Below, one piece after another: positions 1-9,393 of a stretch of DNA of 64,000 bases. The notes under the pieces are model-generated. The model saw only the letters and a program-made list of their open reading frames with translations. It searched no databases and was not told the DNA's origin. The DNA comes from Edaphobacter modestus (lineage in GTDB: Bacteria; Acidobacteriota; Terriglobia; Terriglobales; Acidobacteriaceae). The stretch spans positions 310,001-374,000 of the forward strand of contig NZ_SHKW01000002.1 of the NCBI RefSeq assembly GCF_004217555.1, in the 5' to 3' direction. Made by a program: the position numbers and the translations under genes. Positions within the stretch are counted from its first letter, which is position 1; every line of letters begins with the position of its first letter.

Positions 1-649
1 TTCCGCCGTTATGGACGAAAGAGGAGATGAACTTCCGAAAGTTGAGTTGATGAGGATCGTTCAGCTCGACGGGATAGTTGTAATCGGGATAAGCCCGGTC
101 GAGAATGGTCTTGATGGGGACCTGTTCATGAACATCCATGACTCCAGTCAGTTCATAGGGTCCTAGACGGGACGTGACCTTCTTGGGCGACAGCAGATCA
201 ATCCCACCCATGTGATCGGGGTGGAGGTGGGTCAAAACGAAGTAGTCGATCTCGGGCTGTCGGCCAGCTGGCATGTGACGGGAGATGTAGCGAGCAATCC
301 ATTCTCCTGGCCTGCGGGAGGCGTTTGGAAGAGGTGAGATTCGATACTTTTCATCGCTATTCCAATCGGGCGCGGTCTGCAGTGCACCAGCGTCGATCAA
401 GATCGTCGTCCCATCGGGGCAGACAGCAAACGCGACGTTACCCCGGCCGGTCGAGATGTGATGAATGTCCAAAGCGCCAGGCGTCCAAGGATGGAGCTTT
501 GCACCTGCGACTGTAGAGACCTGCGATGGGGTCGCTACATTCTCGGCGGTACTGCCGGAGGGTAGCAGGGAAACAATACCGGATACAGCGAAGGTCTGCA
601 GGGCTGCGCGGCGCGTGATCGTTGGTAGTTTGTCTGGCACAGTGGTCAT
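1..649 (-). CDS. Tat-exported MBL-fold hydrolase (3' end outside window)
   Basis: The reading frame opens at the ATG complementary to 647-649 and runs off the left edge, so only about 216 N-terminal residues are visible. Residues about 12-35 form a Tat-like signal (TRRAALQTF followed by a hydrophobic run). Further on, THLHPDHMGGID is the HxHxDH metal-binding motif of the metallo-beta-lactamase superfamily, so a di-zinc hydrolase acting outside the cytoplasm is the family expectation. The substrate cannot be inferred. It is the last visible gene of a same-strand series with the toroid/PHP protein and the TonB receptor upstream, which suggests one surface-associated function. Confidence 0.85.
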   Translation of the reverse strand, partial: MTTVPDKLPTITRRAALQTFAVSGIVSLLPSGSTAENVATPSQVSTVAGAKLHPWTPGALDIHHISTGRGNVAFAVCPDGTTILIDAGALQTAPDWNSDEKYRISPLPNASRRPGEWIARYISRHMPAGRQPEIDYFVLTHLHPDHMGGIDLLSPKKVTSRLGPYELTGVMDVHEQVPIKTILDRAYPDYNYPVELNDPHQLNFRKFISSFVHNGG

Positions 650-698
650 CTTTCCAGTGATATCTGTTTGTCAAAGCGTACAGAGTTTGCTAAGAGCA

Positions 699-2801
699 CT
701 ATTTGAGATCGGCAACAAGAGTCTCAGTGCGGTGGCTCGTCAGATCGCGAACTATTACGATGACCGCTCTCGGTCCGAGTTCTTGAACGTGATGGATGAG
801 ATATCGGTCATGGGCCAGGACGACCTCTTCTGGAGATACCTCCTGACCGTCGATCTGCATGGATACGAGTTCGCTTTGCTGTTCTTGCAGAACCGCTTTG
901 TTGGGGCTATCACCCAACCCGAAGCGCAATCGCACGCGGATGCTTAGCCCCTCCTTCGGAGCGCCAACCTCGAATGGCATGTCCGGCCGAAGAGCCGTCA
1001 GGATGGCTAACGGCCGATTGGAGCGGCTCTCGCCCCACCATGACCAGTTCTGCTGCTTATCGGCTATGACCTGACGGACCTCAGGCAATGCACCACTCCA
1101 TTCGATCTGGTGGTTTGTGGATGCATCTCGCCGAACAGATAGGACCCATTTGTTGTCGATTGCCTTGACGAAGCTGTCCCAGGAGGGGTCTTCCGCAAGA
1201 TAAAGCGTTCGGAAGCCTTCCAGTTGATCTGCCCACCACCAGCTTTCGCCACCGTGGGAATCTTGAAGCCCGATCATGCCGATCCGCCCCTCCCACTCCA
1301 TCAGAAAGGGTTCGAAATCGAGAAAATCATCGAGCCCGAAATGAAAGCTGCTGATTGCGCCATAGTCGCCTGTACGGCAGGCCTCGTCCAGCAGAACGCG
1401 TGTCAATTCCTCATTCTCATTGAATTGCCAGACCATACGTCCCTTGCCTTCACGGATGGCCTTGATGCGGGTATTGCGAAACTCCGTCCAGGGCAATGCA
1501 ACATCCTTCTGAGGAGGATATGGCCCGAGCTGCGCCTCCCCTGGAGCGACCAGGTCGTCCAGATGGCTATATGTTCCGAAGCCGCGGATGCTTGTGTAGG
1601 TCCCGTATTCCTCATCGCCGCGGGCGAATTGAACACTGACGCGATGTAAGCTGGCGATCCTCTGTGCTTCGGCGATCCATTCGCGCGAAGCGTTCTTTGC
1701 GTTCCAAAGTTGGATATTCAACTTTTTGGCCAGCACGACGGCTTCGCTGGGACTTCCGTTGCCCGGGGCCTCAATCTGTGCGCTATAGACCTTGAGGGTG
1801 GAAGGTAACGATTGGCTCTTGCGAGCAGGCTGTCGACGACTCGTAAGGGATGGTGAAGTGCCAAGCATCCGTAACGCGTCAAGCGCGTAGTAGGTTGCCG
1901 TGAGATTTGGGTTGGCTTCCGGCGAGCTTCGGAAGCCGCCTTCGGTAGTGAACTGTTCGTTGATCCAGCGAACACAGCCGTCCGAGTCCATCGGCTTTGC
2001 GCCGGCCTGAGAGAGCAAAGAAACTGCGGCCCACGTGTAGATTATGTTCTCGCACCGTCCGAGCTGAGCAGACGGACTCCAGGTAAACCCGCCGGTGGCG
2101 AGCTGACAATTCTTTATCCAATCGATTCCGTTGACTGGCATCTCTACCTGTTGTTGAAGGTCCTGCAGTGCCCCCAAACCCCAAAGCGTATTGACGATGT
2201 GACCATCGGAGCGGTCAGCCGCAACAGAATTGTTGAATGTGCCGTTTGGCCTTCTGCGCAGTTTGAAGTAGCGCTCCCACACTGTTGAAGAGTGGTCCTT
2301 GTCGGCGCCGATTATCTTTCTCAGGCGGATCGCCATAGCCTGATGCTGAAGTGTTGGATACGCGTTCTGTTCAAAATAGGTGTTATAGACAAATGGCTCC
2401 TGCAACATCGCACGCTTGTCTGAATCGATGGCCTTGCCAAGCCAGCTCAATATCTGAGCCTGTTCATAGTCGATCCTCCATAGCGGCTGTTGTGACAGCC
2501 CTTCAGGTACCGGGTAGTGCGAACGTACAAACTCAGCCAGAACTTCAGTCTCGGGAATCGGCGACTGCAGCAGGCGGTAGCATCCAACAGCAGCAAAGCT
2601 CGGCGTGACATGCGCTTTGGTTCTCGAAAGCCATCCGTAGCCGCCGCTGGACTTCCGATGACGGGCTATAAAGGCAACGATCATATCGCGGTTGGGCAGC
2701 GCCGAACCTGTGGTTCCAAACGACGGCAGGCATGCCGCAAGTGGTAGCGAAGAGATTGCACGAGTGAATGCTCGTCTCGATATCGTTCTGTTATTGATCA
2801 A
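699..2801 (-). CDS. Tat-exported toroid-repeat protein fused to a PHP-like domain
   Basis: 700 residues. The N-terminus has a Tat motif (SRRAFTR) and hydrophobic run. Residues about 40-330 contain helical repeats with GGF motifs (LATGGFTW, TTEGGFRSS) and ATYYALDAL, typical of the prenyltransferase/squalene-cyclase alpha-alpha toroid fold. From about residue 340 the chain resembles a PHP fold (SPSEAVVLAKKLNIQLW, like the SPEEVVELAKK segment of PHP proteins), but the expected HxH and TDH metal ligands are absent, so this half is probably catalytically degenerate. No function can be named. It lies 149 bp downstream of a TonB-dependent receptor and 49 bp upstream of the MBL-fold gene, all on one strand, probably one operon. 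The fold assignments are pattern-based inferences. Confidence 0.75.
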   Translation of the reverse strand: MINNRTISRRAFTRAISSLPLAACLPSFGTTGSALPNRDMIVAFIARHRKSSGGYGWLSRTKAHVTPSFAAVGCYRLLQSPIPETEVLAEFVRSHYPVPEGLSQQPLWRIDYEQAQILSWLGKAIDSDKRAMLQEPFVYNTYFEQNAYPTLQHQAMAIRLRKIIGADKDHSSTVWERYFKLRRRPNGTFNNSVAADRSDGHIVNTLWGLGALQDLQQQVEMPVNGIDWIKNCQLATGGFTWSPSAQLGRCENIIYTWAAVSLLSQAGAKPMDSDGCVRWINEQFTTEGGFRSSPEANPNLTATYYALDALRMLGTSPSLTSRRQPARKSQSLPSTLKVYSAQIEAPGNGSPSEAVVLAKKLNIQLWNAKNASREWIAEAQRIASLHRVSVQFARGDEEYGTYTSIRGFGTYSHLDDLVAPGEAQLGPYPPQKDVALPWTEFRNTRIKAIREGKGRMVWQFNENEELTRVLLDEACRTGDYGAISSFHFGLDDFLDFEPFLMEWEGRIGMIGLQDSHGGESWWWADQLEGFRTLYLAEDPSWDSFVKAIDNKWVLSVRRDASTNHQIEWSGALPEVRQVIADKQQNWSWWGESRSNRPLAILTALRPDMPFEVGAPKEGLSIRVRLRFGLGDSPNKAVLQEQQSELVSMQIDGQEVSPEEVVLAHDRYLIHHVQELGPRAVIVIVRDLTSHRTETLVADLK

Positions 2802-2950
2802 CGGATTGGTTCCTAGTCATAAATTTCGAACGTCTGGTCCGCAAATGGTGCGGAGCCAGCCAATGCAGTTCCAGAAGCCATCACGAGAAAAGTGGTGCCG
2901 ACGATGTTGCATAGCCGGCACCCGCGATTGCTTCCAGCAAACAGAAGAGG

Positions 2951-5900
2951 TTAGAAATTCAGCTTGCCCGTGAATCGAATGACCCTCGAATCCGCGGCAT
3001 TTCCGAACGTCGAAGTGATCTGACCGAAGTTGCTGTTCGAGGCATTATTGGCTGGTACGGCGAAGTTGGGAGTATTCGTAGCGTTGAAAGCCTCGGCACG
3101 TAGCTCAAAGTGGAACCGATCCGTAATTGGAAACAGCCTCGATATACCTAGATCCAAATCAGCAGCACCGGGTCCTCGCAACGAGTTTCGGCTTGCGGTA
3201 CCAAAGCTCGCGGTGGTGACCGGAGCGAATGCTGAGGTATCAAACCAAGTCGCGAATCTGCCTATTCCTTTCGGATAGGCGAAAGACGACTTAACCTGAT
3301 TCGCTACCTGCGTGTTGAAAGGAGCATTGAGAGAGGTGGCTGAGGCGATCGGTGTGAACGGAAGGCCCGTGTATTTCGACACAACCCCGTTGATCTTCCA
3401 TCCTCCGGCAATCGCACTCACCACACCCGGAGAATTTAGGAAGACATGATCCTTACCGAAGGGTAACTCCGCTGTGAACCCGGCCTCGAAGACGTGAGTT
3501 CGGTTGAAATCGCTGACGGCGCGGTTGCGAGAGAGATATGGAATTGCATTGAACAAAGGCACACTGTCGTCGTCCGTGGCTAGGTCGATCGACTTGCTGT
3601 ATGTGTACGACGCGGTTAGCAAGACGCCGTGTTTGAACGGGTGCTTGAGGTTGAGTTGCAGCCCGTTGTAGTTCGCAGTACCGAACGGAAGGATCGTTTG
3701 AGTTTCAGCTTTCCTCCCAAAGGCCGTGTATAGGGGCTGACCTGCCGCACCCAAGCCTGGAGTTTGTCCGGCATTTGCTTCGAAGTAAACTGTCTGCCGG
3801 GTCGTCTGCGTGAGCACATAGCTTGCCGTCAAATCAAATCCTGCAGGCAAAGTGCGCTCAATAGTGGCATTAGCGGATTCCACGTACCCGCGTCGAAATG
3901 TTCCCGCAGGCAAGGTTTTGGTGTAGGCCGTGAGAGGCAGCACTGCCGTTCCGTTCGAATTGATGACCGGAGCCACGGCTGAATAACCCGGAATGCCCGT
4001 CGTAAAGTTGCCAGCGGCTACGTAGGAATTATTTGCATTGACCGTTTGGGCGATGGTGACTGGATATGGGTCTCGCATGGCACGCGTGAAGGGATATGGG
4101 TCATTGCTAATGCCGAATCCTGCGCGCAGAACTGTCTTGTCGTTCAACCGATAGGAGATTCCTACACGCGGAGCAAAACCAAGTTTGCCGGAATCTGTAC
4201 CTGCCCCATTTGGCTGTCCGTCGATACCGCCGAGTATGACAGTATTGCTTGAGTAGTCGTAACGCTGCATACCCGCGCCATCCCGGCTAAAGATGGGGAA
4301 GAACTCCCATCGAAGCCCATAATTTAGGGTCAGCTTCGGCGAGACCTGCCATTGGTCCTGAGCGTAGGTTCCGTACTGCCACTCATTACCAGTCATTGGA
4401 TTTTCGTATTGATAGCTCTTGCCCAATGAGTCAGGTAGACCTAGGAGGAATTGGGCAAATGAGTTGGTCGAATTCGAAGACGCTCCTCCGTTCAGAGCTG
4501 TTACACCACCCGTGAAGGTGAAACCGCCACGAGGTCCGAAGCCTCTCTGCGGTTGATACTCATTCATGCGGTTATTCAGCATTTGAACGCCGAACCGAAG
4601 AGTGTGCGAACCGATTGCCCAGCTGAGGTTTGCAACGTAAGTAAAGATAAAGTCGTTTTTCAGTTCGGGAGTGTAAGCGTCCGGATTACCGAACGTCTCA
4701 AATCCTGTCACAGCGAACGAAGGGAGACCGGCTTGGTTGGGATCAGTACCATATGTGCCGTTACCGTCGCTGTTGGTGCCTGGAATTCCTAACGTTGGTC
4801 CAAGATTGCGCGCAAAGTCCGACTCGTACCACTTCAGATTATTGCGGCCAATGCCGAAGTTCGCATCAAAGAGCAGTCTCGGAGTCAGCGTCCGCGTATA
4901 CCCCACACCCCCAATGGTTACGCGAGTCTGACTGAAACCCGAGCCTGCATTGGCGCCACCTGGGCTGAGGCCTGTGCCTCCGCCGATACCCAATGTACTT
5001 GGCGACAATACATCCGCAGACATGTAGCTGAGTTTGGCGAACATTGAGGACTTGGGATTGATCTGCCAGTTGACCTTTTCGTCGTAAGACATGCGATCAA
5101 GGCTGTAGGTCCCAGCCACGGAGTAGTTGCTTGCAGTACCGGGAAGATTCGGCAATGGGATCAGGGCCAGCAGCTTGGTCGCGGCTGGAGAGATTCCAGT
5201 CTCGATCGCGTTGCGTCCGTCCGCATTCTGACTCGCAAAGGTTCGACGCCCCGTTCCATCTGCGTTGCCGGTAGTGGGATCGTAGATCGTGGAGAGGCCT
5301 GTAAAATCTCCAGTCCTCATCGCTGCGGTGGGCAGCGAGATGATCGTCGGGTAAAGTTGCCGCTGGGACAGGCCCTCGAAGCCGGAGAAGAAAAATAGCT
5401 TGACATGAAGAATCGGCCCACCGATGTTCGCGCCAAACTGATTGAGGATGTTCTTCGGGGCGGAGTTTCCGGCCTGCGAGAAGTATGTCTTGTTGTAGAA
5501 GTAGTTTCTCGCAGCCAAGGCGGAGTTAGTATTTTCCTCCCAGAGAGTACCGTGAAACGCATTTGTCCCGGACTTGGTTAGAACCGAGACGACGGCGCCT
5601 CCTGCGAGGCCCTGTTCAGCAGTAAAGGCGTTTGTCACAACATCGACGGATTGAATGTCTTCCGTTGGTGGGTTATAGAGCGTGTGATGCGGCAAATACA
5701 CCTGCTGAATTGCCGCTCCGTCCACTGAAGTGACGTTGCCGTTGCGGGAGGAGCCATTGATATTCGTAGTCAGGGATCGAGACGGTGTGTCCATCACGGA
5801 GTTTTGGAATCGTGAAGGTGTTGCGCCAGGCAGGAGGCTCAGAAGGCTCTGATAGTTGTTGAATCCTCCGATCGGGATGTTGCTAAGTTCTTTGCTAGTG

Positions 5901-6331
5901 AGCTCACCATGAATCGTTCCGCTGTCGGTTTGTAGCTCGGTGTTCGCTGCATTGACCTCAACTGTCTGCGAGGATCCTGCGACGCTAAGTTTCTCATCGA
6001 CGCGCACAATGAGGTTTGCTCGAACATTGAGGTCGGCCTGCTCGGCCAGCGAGAATCCACTGGCCGTTACTTGAACTTTGTAAACACCAGGTAAAAGGCC
6101 GCTAAGATCATACCCACCTTCATTGTTTGTCGTTTGCCGGTGCTCTGTCCCGGTTTGGATCTCGGTTGCAATGACGGTTGCACCAGGGACTGATCTTCCG
6201 TTTGGGTCGGTCACTGTTCCGACAATCGTGCCGTACAGAACCTGGGCACGCGCGAGGCAACTGAATTCTATCGGCGCGAGTATGAGTACCGCGACTCCGA
6301 TCATTCGAAAAATGGATTTCTTTTGCATCAT
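2951..6331 (-). CDS. TonB-dependent receptor, Oar/carboxypeptidase-regulatory type
   Basis: 1126 residues. A signal peptide (residues 1-29, cleavage after CLARAQ) is followed by a carboxypeptidase-regulatory beta-sandwich (GTIVGTVTDPNGRSVPGATV), a plug domain (about 100-260, with SVDGAAIQQVYLPHH and SVLTKSGTNAFHGTLWE) and a long outer-membrane beta-barrel ending in Phe (GKLNF). Length and order are those of the large Oar-like receptors that are numerous in Acidobacteriota. A GAGGAG ribosome site directly abuts tandem ATGs, so the second ATG (6328) may be used. The ligand is unknown. It heads the minus-strand cluster and is divergent from the TolB-propeller regulator at 6727, which probably controls it. 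Confidence 0.93.
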   Translation of the reverse strand: MMQKKSIFRMIGVAVLILAPIEFSCLARAQVLYGTIVGTVTDPNGRSVPGATVIATEIQTGTEHRQTTNNEGGYDLSGLLPGVYKVQVTASGFSLAEQADLNVRANLIVRVDEKLSVAGSSQTVEVNAANTELQTDSGTIHGELTSKELSNIPIGGFNNYQSLLSLLPGATPSRFQNSVMDTPSRSLTTNINGSSRNGNVTSVDGAAIQQVYLPHHTLYNPPTEDIQSVDVVTNAFTAEQGLAGGAVVSVLTKSGTNAFHGTLWEENTNSALAARNYFYNKTYFSQAGNSAPKNILNQFGANIGGPILHVKLFFFSGFEGLSQRQLYPTIISLPTAAMRTGDFTGLSTIYDPTTGNADGTGRRTFASQNADGRNAIETGISPAATKLLALIPLPNLPGTASNYSVAGTYSLDRMSYDEKVNWQINPKSSMFAKLSYMSADVLSPSTLGIGGGTGLSPGGANAGSGFSQTRVTIGGVGYTRTLTPRLLFDANFGIGRNNLKWYESDFARNLGPTLGIPGTNSDGNGTYGTDPNQAGLPSFAVTGFETFGNPDAYTPELKNDFIFTYVANLSWAIGSHTLRFGVQMLNNRMNEYQPQRGFGPRGGFTFTGGVTALNGGASSNSTNSFAQFLLGLPDSLGKSYQYENPMTGNEWQYGTYAQDQWQVSPKLTLNYGLRWEFFPIFSRDGAGMQRYDYSSNTVILGGIDGQPNGAGTDSGKLGFAPRVGISYRLNDKTVLRAGFGISNDPYPFTRAMRDPYPVTIAQTVNANNSYVAAGNFTTGIPGYSAVAPVINSNGTAVLPLTAYTKTLPAGTFRRGYVESANATIERTLPAGFDLTASYVLTQTTRQTVYFEANAGQTPGLGAAGQPLYTAFGRKAETQTILPFGTANYNGLQLNLKHPFKHGVLLTASYTYSKSIDLATDDDSVPLFNAIPYLSRNRAVSDFNRTHVFEAGFTAELPFGKDHVFLNSPGVVSAIAGGWKINGVVSKYTGLPFTPIASATSLNAPFNTQVANQVKSSFAYPKGIGRFATWFDTSAFAPVTTASFGTASRNSLRGPGAADLDLGISRLFPITDRFHFELRAEAFNATNTPNFAVPANNASNSNFGQITSTFGNAADSRVIRFTGKLNF

Positions 6332-6726
6332 CTCCTCAAGTATTGCGTCTGTTTGGCAAAATTTCGTGAAGCTCGGAATCCCTTACTCGCACGCAGGCAG
6401 GCTCTTTGCGAAGAATCACCATGCCGGTTCGGAGAAGGGTACAGAGCGAATCTCTGCCGACCGTCGATGCGCGAACAAGTGGGTATGGGGGTGGGAATCC
6501 GCTACTCGACAGCTCATCAAAGGAGTGGGAAAGTTGTTCCCACTCTGCCGTATGTGACTAATACGCAGTGGCTTGCCGCCACCGCAACTGAGTGAGCGGC
6601 GCTTTGTTAATTTACTGTTACCCCGTTCGTTGCAAGGCTTCGGCCGAGCCGTCACGCCGCCCGATTCATCATCCCGGTAGTTTTCCGAATGTAAGATTTC
6701 AGGTGGACTGCATCGTCCATCGATCC

Positions 6727-8913
6727 ATGGATATTTTCCACGACAAAGTACGCAAGCAACTCGAGCGTCTTGCCGTCAGCGCCGAATTTGGGCGAACTGA
6801 TCGCATGGTACGTTTTTTGCGTTTTGTTGTGGAACGGTCCTTGCACGATGATACAGACGCGCTGAGGGAGAGGCAGATAGGCATCGAGGTGTTCGACCGT
6901 CCCTCTGATTGGGACCCGAAACTCGACAACGTAGTTCGGAGCGAAGCGAGGCGACTCAGAGCAAAGCTCGATGCATACGCCGCCAGTGAAGATCCGGACG
7001 AGACAATTCGGATTACGATTCCCAAAGGAGGATACGTTGCAGAGTTCGTCGAGCTCCCCTCCAGCCTCCCCACCCATAAGGTCTTCCCTCAGTCCCCCCA
7101 TCCGGTCACTTCTGCTGAAGGATTTTGGCGTCACGTTCGATGGCCAGCAACGATTGCAGTAGGAATTCTTGTACTTCTGACCGCGGCAGGTGTTTCGTCT
7201 CTCATCTCTCTACGCAGGTACGTCCAGGCGAAGGCCGACAGCTTCGATGTCGTGCCTTTCTCGAACGAACTCGGACAGCAGTTCAGCCCCTCGATTGCCC
7301 CTGATGGAACCCGGGTGGCTTATGTTTGGGATGGGAACGCGGACAACTACGACATCTATGTAAAGGACCTGAGGACGAGCGGTGTTGTCCGTTTGACGGA
7401 CAACAGACAGCCTGACATTCATCCCGCCTGGTCGCCCAATGGGACGGAGATCGCATTTCTTAGGCCATCCCAGTCCGGCACCGAAGTGTTTGTGAAGCCC
7501 ACGAGTGGTGGCTCTGAACGAGCGGTCGGCGCCATCCGGGGCACAAGTGGTCTCTGGGCCTCCGAGAACCCTTTTTCCGGTTGCCAAAGCCCTACCTGGA
7601 CACCGGACGGACGACAATTGCTACTCACTGACGGTCTTGGCAAGGACTACGGAGCCGGTCTCGTTCTCATGTCTGCCGATTCGGGTGCAGAAAAACCGCT
7701 CACCTCGCCTCGTCCGCAGGATGAGGATTGTTATCCACGGTTCTCCCCAGACGGTAAACAAATCGCATTCGTACGCTATATCAGCCACGGCTCCGGAGAG
7801 ATCTTCACCATGGCTTCCGACGGCACAGACCTCAAGCAGCTGACGACGGATCACAGGAACGTTCGGGGGGTCGATTGGGCTTCGGATGGCCGTCATCTCG
7901 TCTTCGCGTCTAATCGGCGAGGGTCATACGAACTCCGCGAGATAGACATGAACGGAGGCGGATCGCAACCGCTCCCGTCGGATACAGCTTCGGCATCGGA
8001 TCCTGCGATTTCACGCACCAGTGATTGGATGGCGTTCGTCGAGAGCGACGAAAACTGGAATATATGGCGAGTGCCCATCCAGAACGGTCACATTGGAACT
8101 CCTGGCCGCTTTCTGTCTTCCCAGGGCCACAACCACTCTCCGAGTTTCTCGCCCGACGGTCAGACGGTTGGCTTTGTATCGGATCGGTCCGGAACTCCCG
8201 AGGTCTGGTTTGCCAACGCCGACGGGACAAGTATCAGGCAGATGACCCACTTTGGGGGGCCGTGGCTTGGAACAATTCGCTGGTCTCCTGATAGTAAGAC
8301 GATCGTCTTCGACGCAAGGCCAAACGGTAACTCCGAGATTTATACGATGCCGGCCTCGGGCGGGAAACCAACCCTTTTCGAGCACGAGCAATTTGAGGTA
8401 CGCAGGCCCGGGTGGTCACGCGATGGAAAATCGGTGTACTTCGACACCATCCAGGGCGGTATGCCGCAAATCTGGAGACGGACCTTATCTACCGGCGCAG
8501 CTCGGCCAATCGCTCCGCAGGATACGTTGTATCCGTCCGAATCCATGGACGGTCAGATGTTGTTTTTCTTCAGTGGAAATGGACGAGGAGAGCACAACAT
8601 CTGGTCCGAGAGAACCGATGGGAGTGAACTGAAGCAACTCGTAGGAGTTCATCCTGACCCGGACTTGGATTGGGCAGTGAGCAAAGATGGGATCTACTTC
8701 GCAGTAGGCGACGCAGCGTCGGCGAGGCTTGATTTTTACTCTTTCCGGGACGGCCGAATTATGGCGGCTGGAAAGCTCACGCAGGCCCTGTCATTAGGTA
8801 CACCAAGCTTGGTCGTATCCCCTGACGGCAAGTGGCTCTTATATGCCTGTATCGACAGTACAAAAAGTACCATCAAGATTCGTCATGAATCTGCTTTGTC
8901 GAGGAACCGGTAA
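6727..8913 (+). CDS. Winged-helix regulator with TM segment and TolB-type beta-propeller
   Basis: About 728 residues from the ATG at 6727 (MDIFHDKVRKQLERL). An in-frame start at 6592 exists, but its first 45 residues have no domain character. Residues 1-110 form a winged-helix-like region with the FDRPSDWDPKLDNVVRSEARRLR signature found in acidobacterial OmpR-like fusion regulators. A single TM helix (about 145-167, TIAVGILVLLTAAGVSSLI) leads to WD40-like/TolB propeller repeats (FSPSIAPDGTRVAYV, ASDGTDLKQLT, FSPDGQTVGFVSD). This suggests a membrane-bound transcription factor sensing outside the membrane. The divergent arrangement with the TonB receptor at 6331 makes that operon the likely target. 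Confidence 0.87.
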   Translation: MDIFHDKVRKQLERLAVSAEFGRTDRMVRFLRFVVERSLHDDTDALRERQIGIEVFDRPSDWDPKLDNVVRSEARRLRAKLDAYAASEDPDETIRITIPKGGYVAEFVELPSSLPTHKVFPQSPHPVTSAEGFWRHVRWPATIAVGILVLLTAAGVSSLISLRRYVQAKADSFDVVPFSNELGQQFSPSIAPDGTRVAYVWDGNADNYDIYVKDLRTSGVVRLTDNRQPDIHPAWSPNGTEIAFLRPSQSGTEVFVKPTSGGSERAVGAIRGTSGLWASENPFSGCQSPTWTPDGRQLLLTDGLGKDYGAGLVLMSADSGAEKPLTSPRPQDEDCYPRFSPDGKQIAFVRYISHGSGEIFTMASDGTDLKQLTTDHRNVRGVDWASDGRHLVFASNRRGSYELREIDMNGGGSQPLPSDTASASDPAISRTSDWMAFVESDENWNIWRVPIQNGHIGTPGRFLSSQGHNHSPSFSPDGQTVGFVSDRSGTPEVWFANADGTSIRQMTHFGGPWLGTIRWSPDSKTIVFDARPNGNSEIYTMPASGGKPTLFEHEQFEVRRPGWSRDGKSVYFDTIQGGMPQIWRRTLSTGAARPIAPQDTLYPSESMDGQMLFFFSGNGRGEHNIWSERTDGSELKQLVGVHPDPDLDWAVSKDGIYFAVGDAASARLDFYSFRDGRIMAAGKLTQALSLGTPSLVVSPDGKWLLYACIDSTKSTIKIRHESALSRNR

Positions 8914-9036
8914 AAGCGAGTTTGTGTCTTTGATGTTTGTGTCGATTAGTCCTGAGATACGATAGGACCCTATCAGGGCTGCCCCGTGCAGGCAGCAGAT
9001 CTTCCCGAATCAGCTTCAGGGCAGTTTTGATAGGGC

Positions 9037-9232
9037 CGTTTGAAGGAAGCCGCTGGCGTTTGCGGCGGATGCGGTCAGGCTATGGGAATTGAATCGACTT
9101 TCGCCTGTAATAGATTGAATGCTATTGGCTTAGCAGAAAAAGGGCGAAAGTGGATTCAGGACGTCGTGCTGCCCATAATTTTCGGAGTATCGCACGCGCA
9201 GCGTCCGCCGCGCCAGCGGCTTAGTTCATACG
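9037..9232. repeat. 196-bp palindromic structured element, copy A
   Basis: Near-complementary ends (TTGAAGGAAGCCGCTGGCG at the left, CGCCAGCGGCTTAGTTCA at the right) enclose an ATGGG/CCCAT pair (9082-9086 and 9172-9176), a 15-bp inner inverted repeat at 9091-9105 and 9143-9157 (GAATCGACTTTCGCC with its complement, one mismatch) and a small apical AATAG/CTATT pair. A second copy of identical length lies at 54444-54639, with about 14 bp of shared flank to the left of both. The layout suits a MITE or a structured noncoding RNA. A 90-codon frame across it is not supported as a gene. Confidence 0.7.
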
Positions 9233-9393
9233 CGCTTCTCAGAAGTATGAGCAGTATCCCGTCCGTTGGGTCAATAAGTGGCATCGGCCTGTTGGCGACA
9301 ACTGAACAGTGAGGGGAGCCGATTGGTATAGACCGGTCGACTTGGGGCAGCTGATTTTGAGCGCTAGTAATGAGGCTGCATCTGATGAATCGC

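Noticed and set aside
6592..6726. Upstream start for the TolB-propeller regulator
   Set aside because: The extra 45 residues are Cys/Arg/Pro-rich without domain match, and the winged helix begins naturally at 6727.
8941..8995. GATAGG/CCTATC and CTGCC/GGCAG hairpins after the regulator gene as terminator
   Set aside because: Short stems without a T-run; not strong enough to call.
9040..9312. 90-residue frame with CGGCGQ motif
   Set aside because: It lies on the 196-bp palindromic element; the second copy does not keep the frame, and the Cys pattern comes from the repeat arms.
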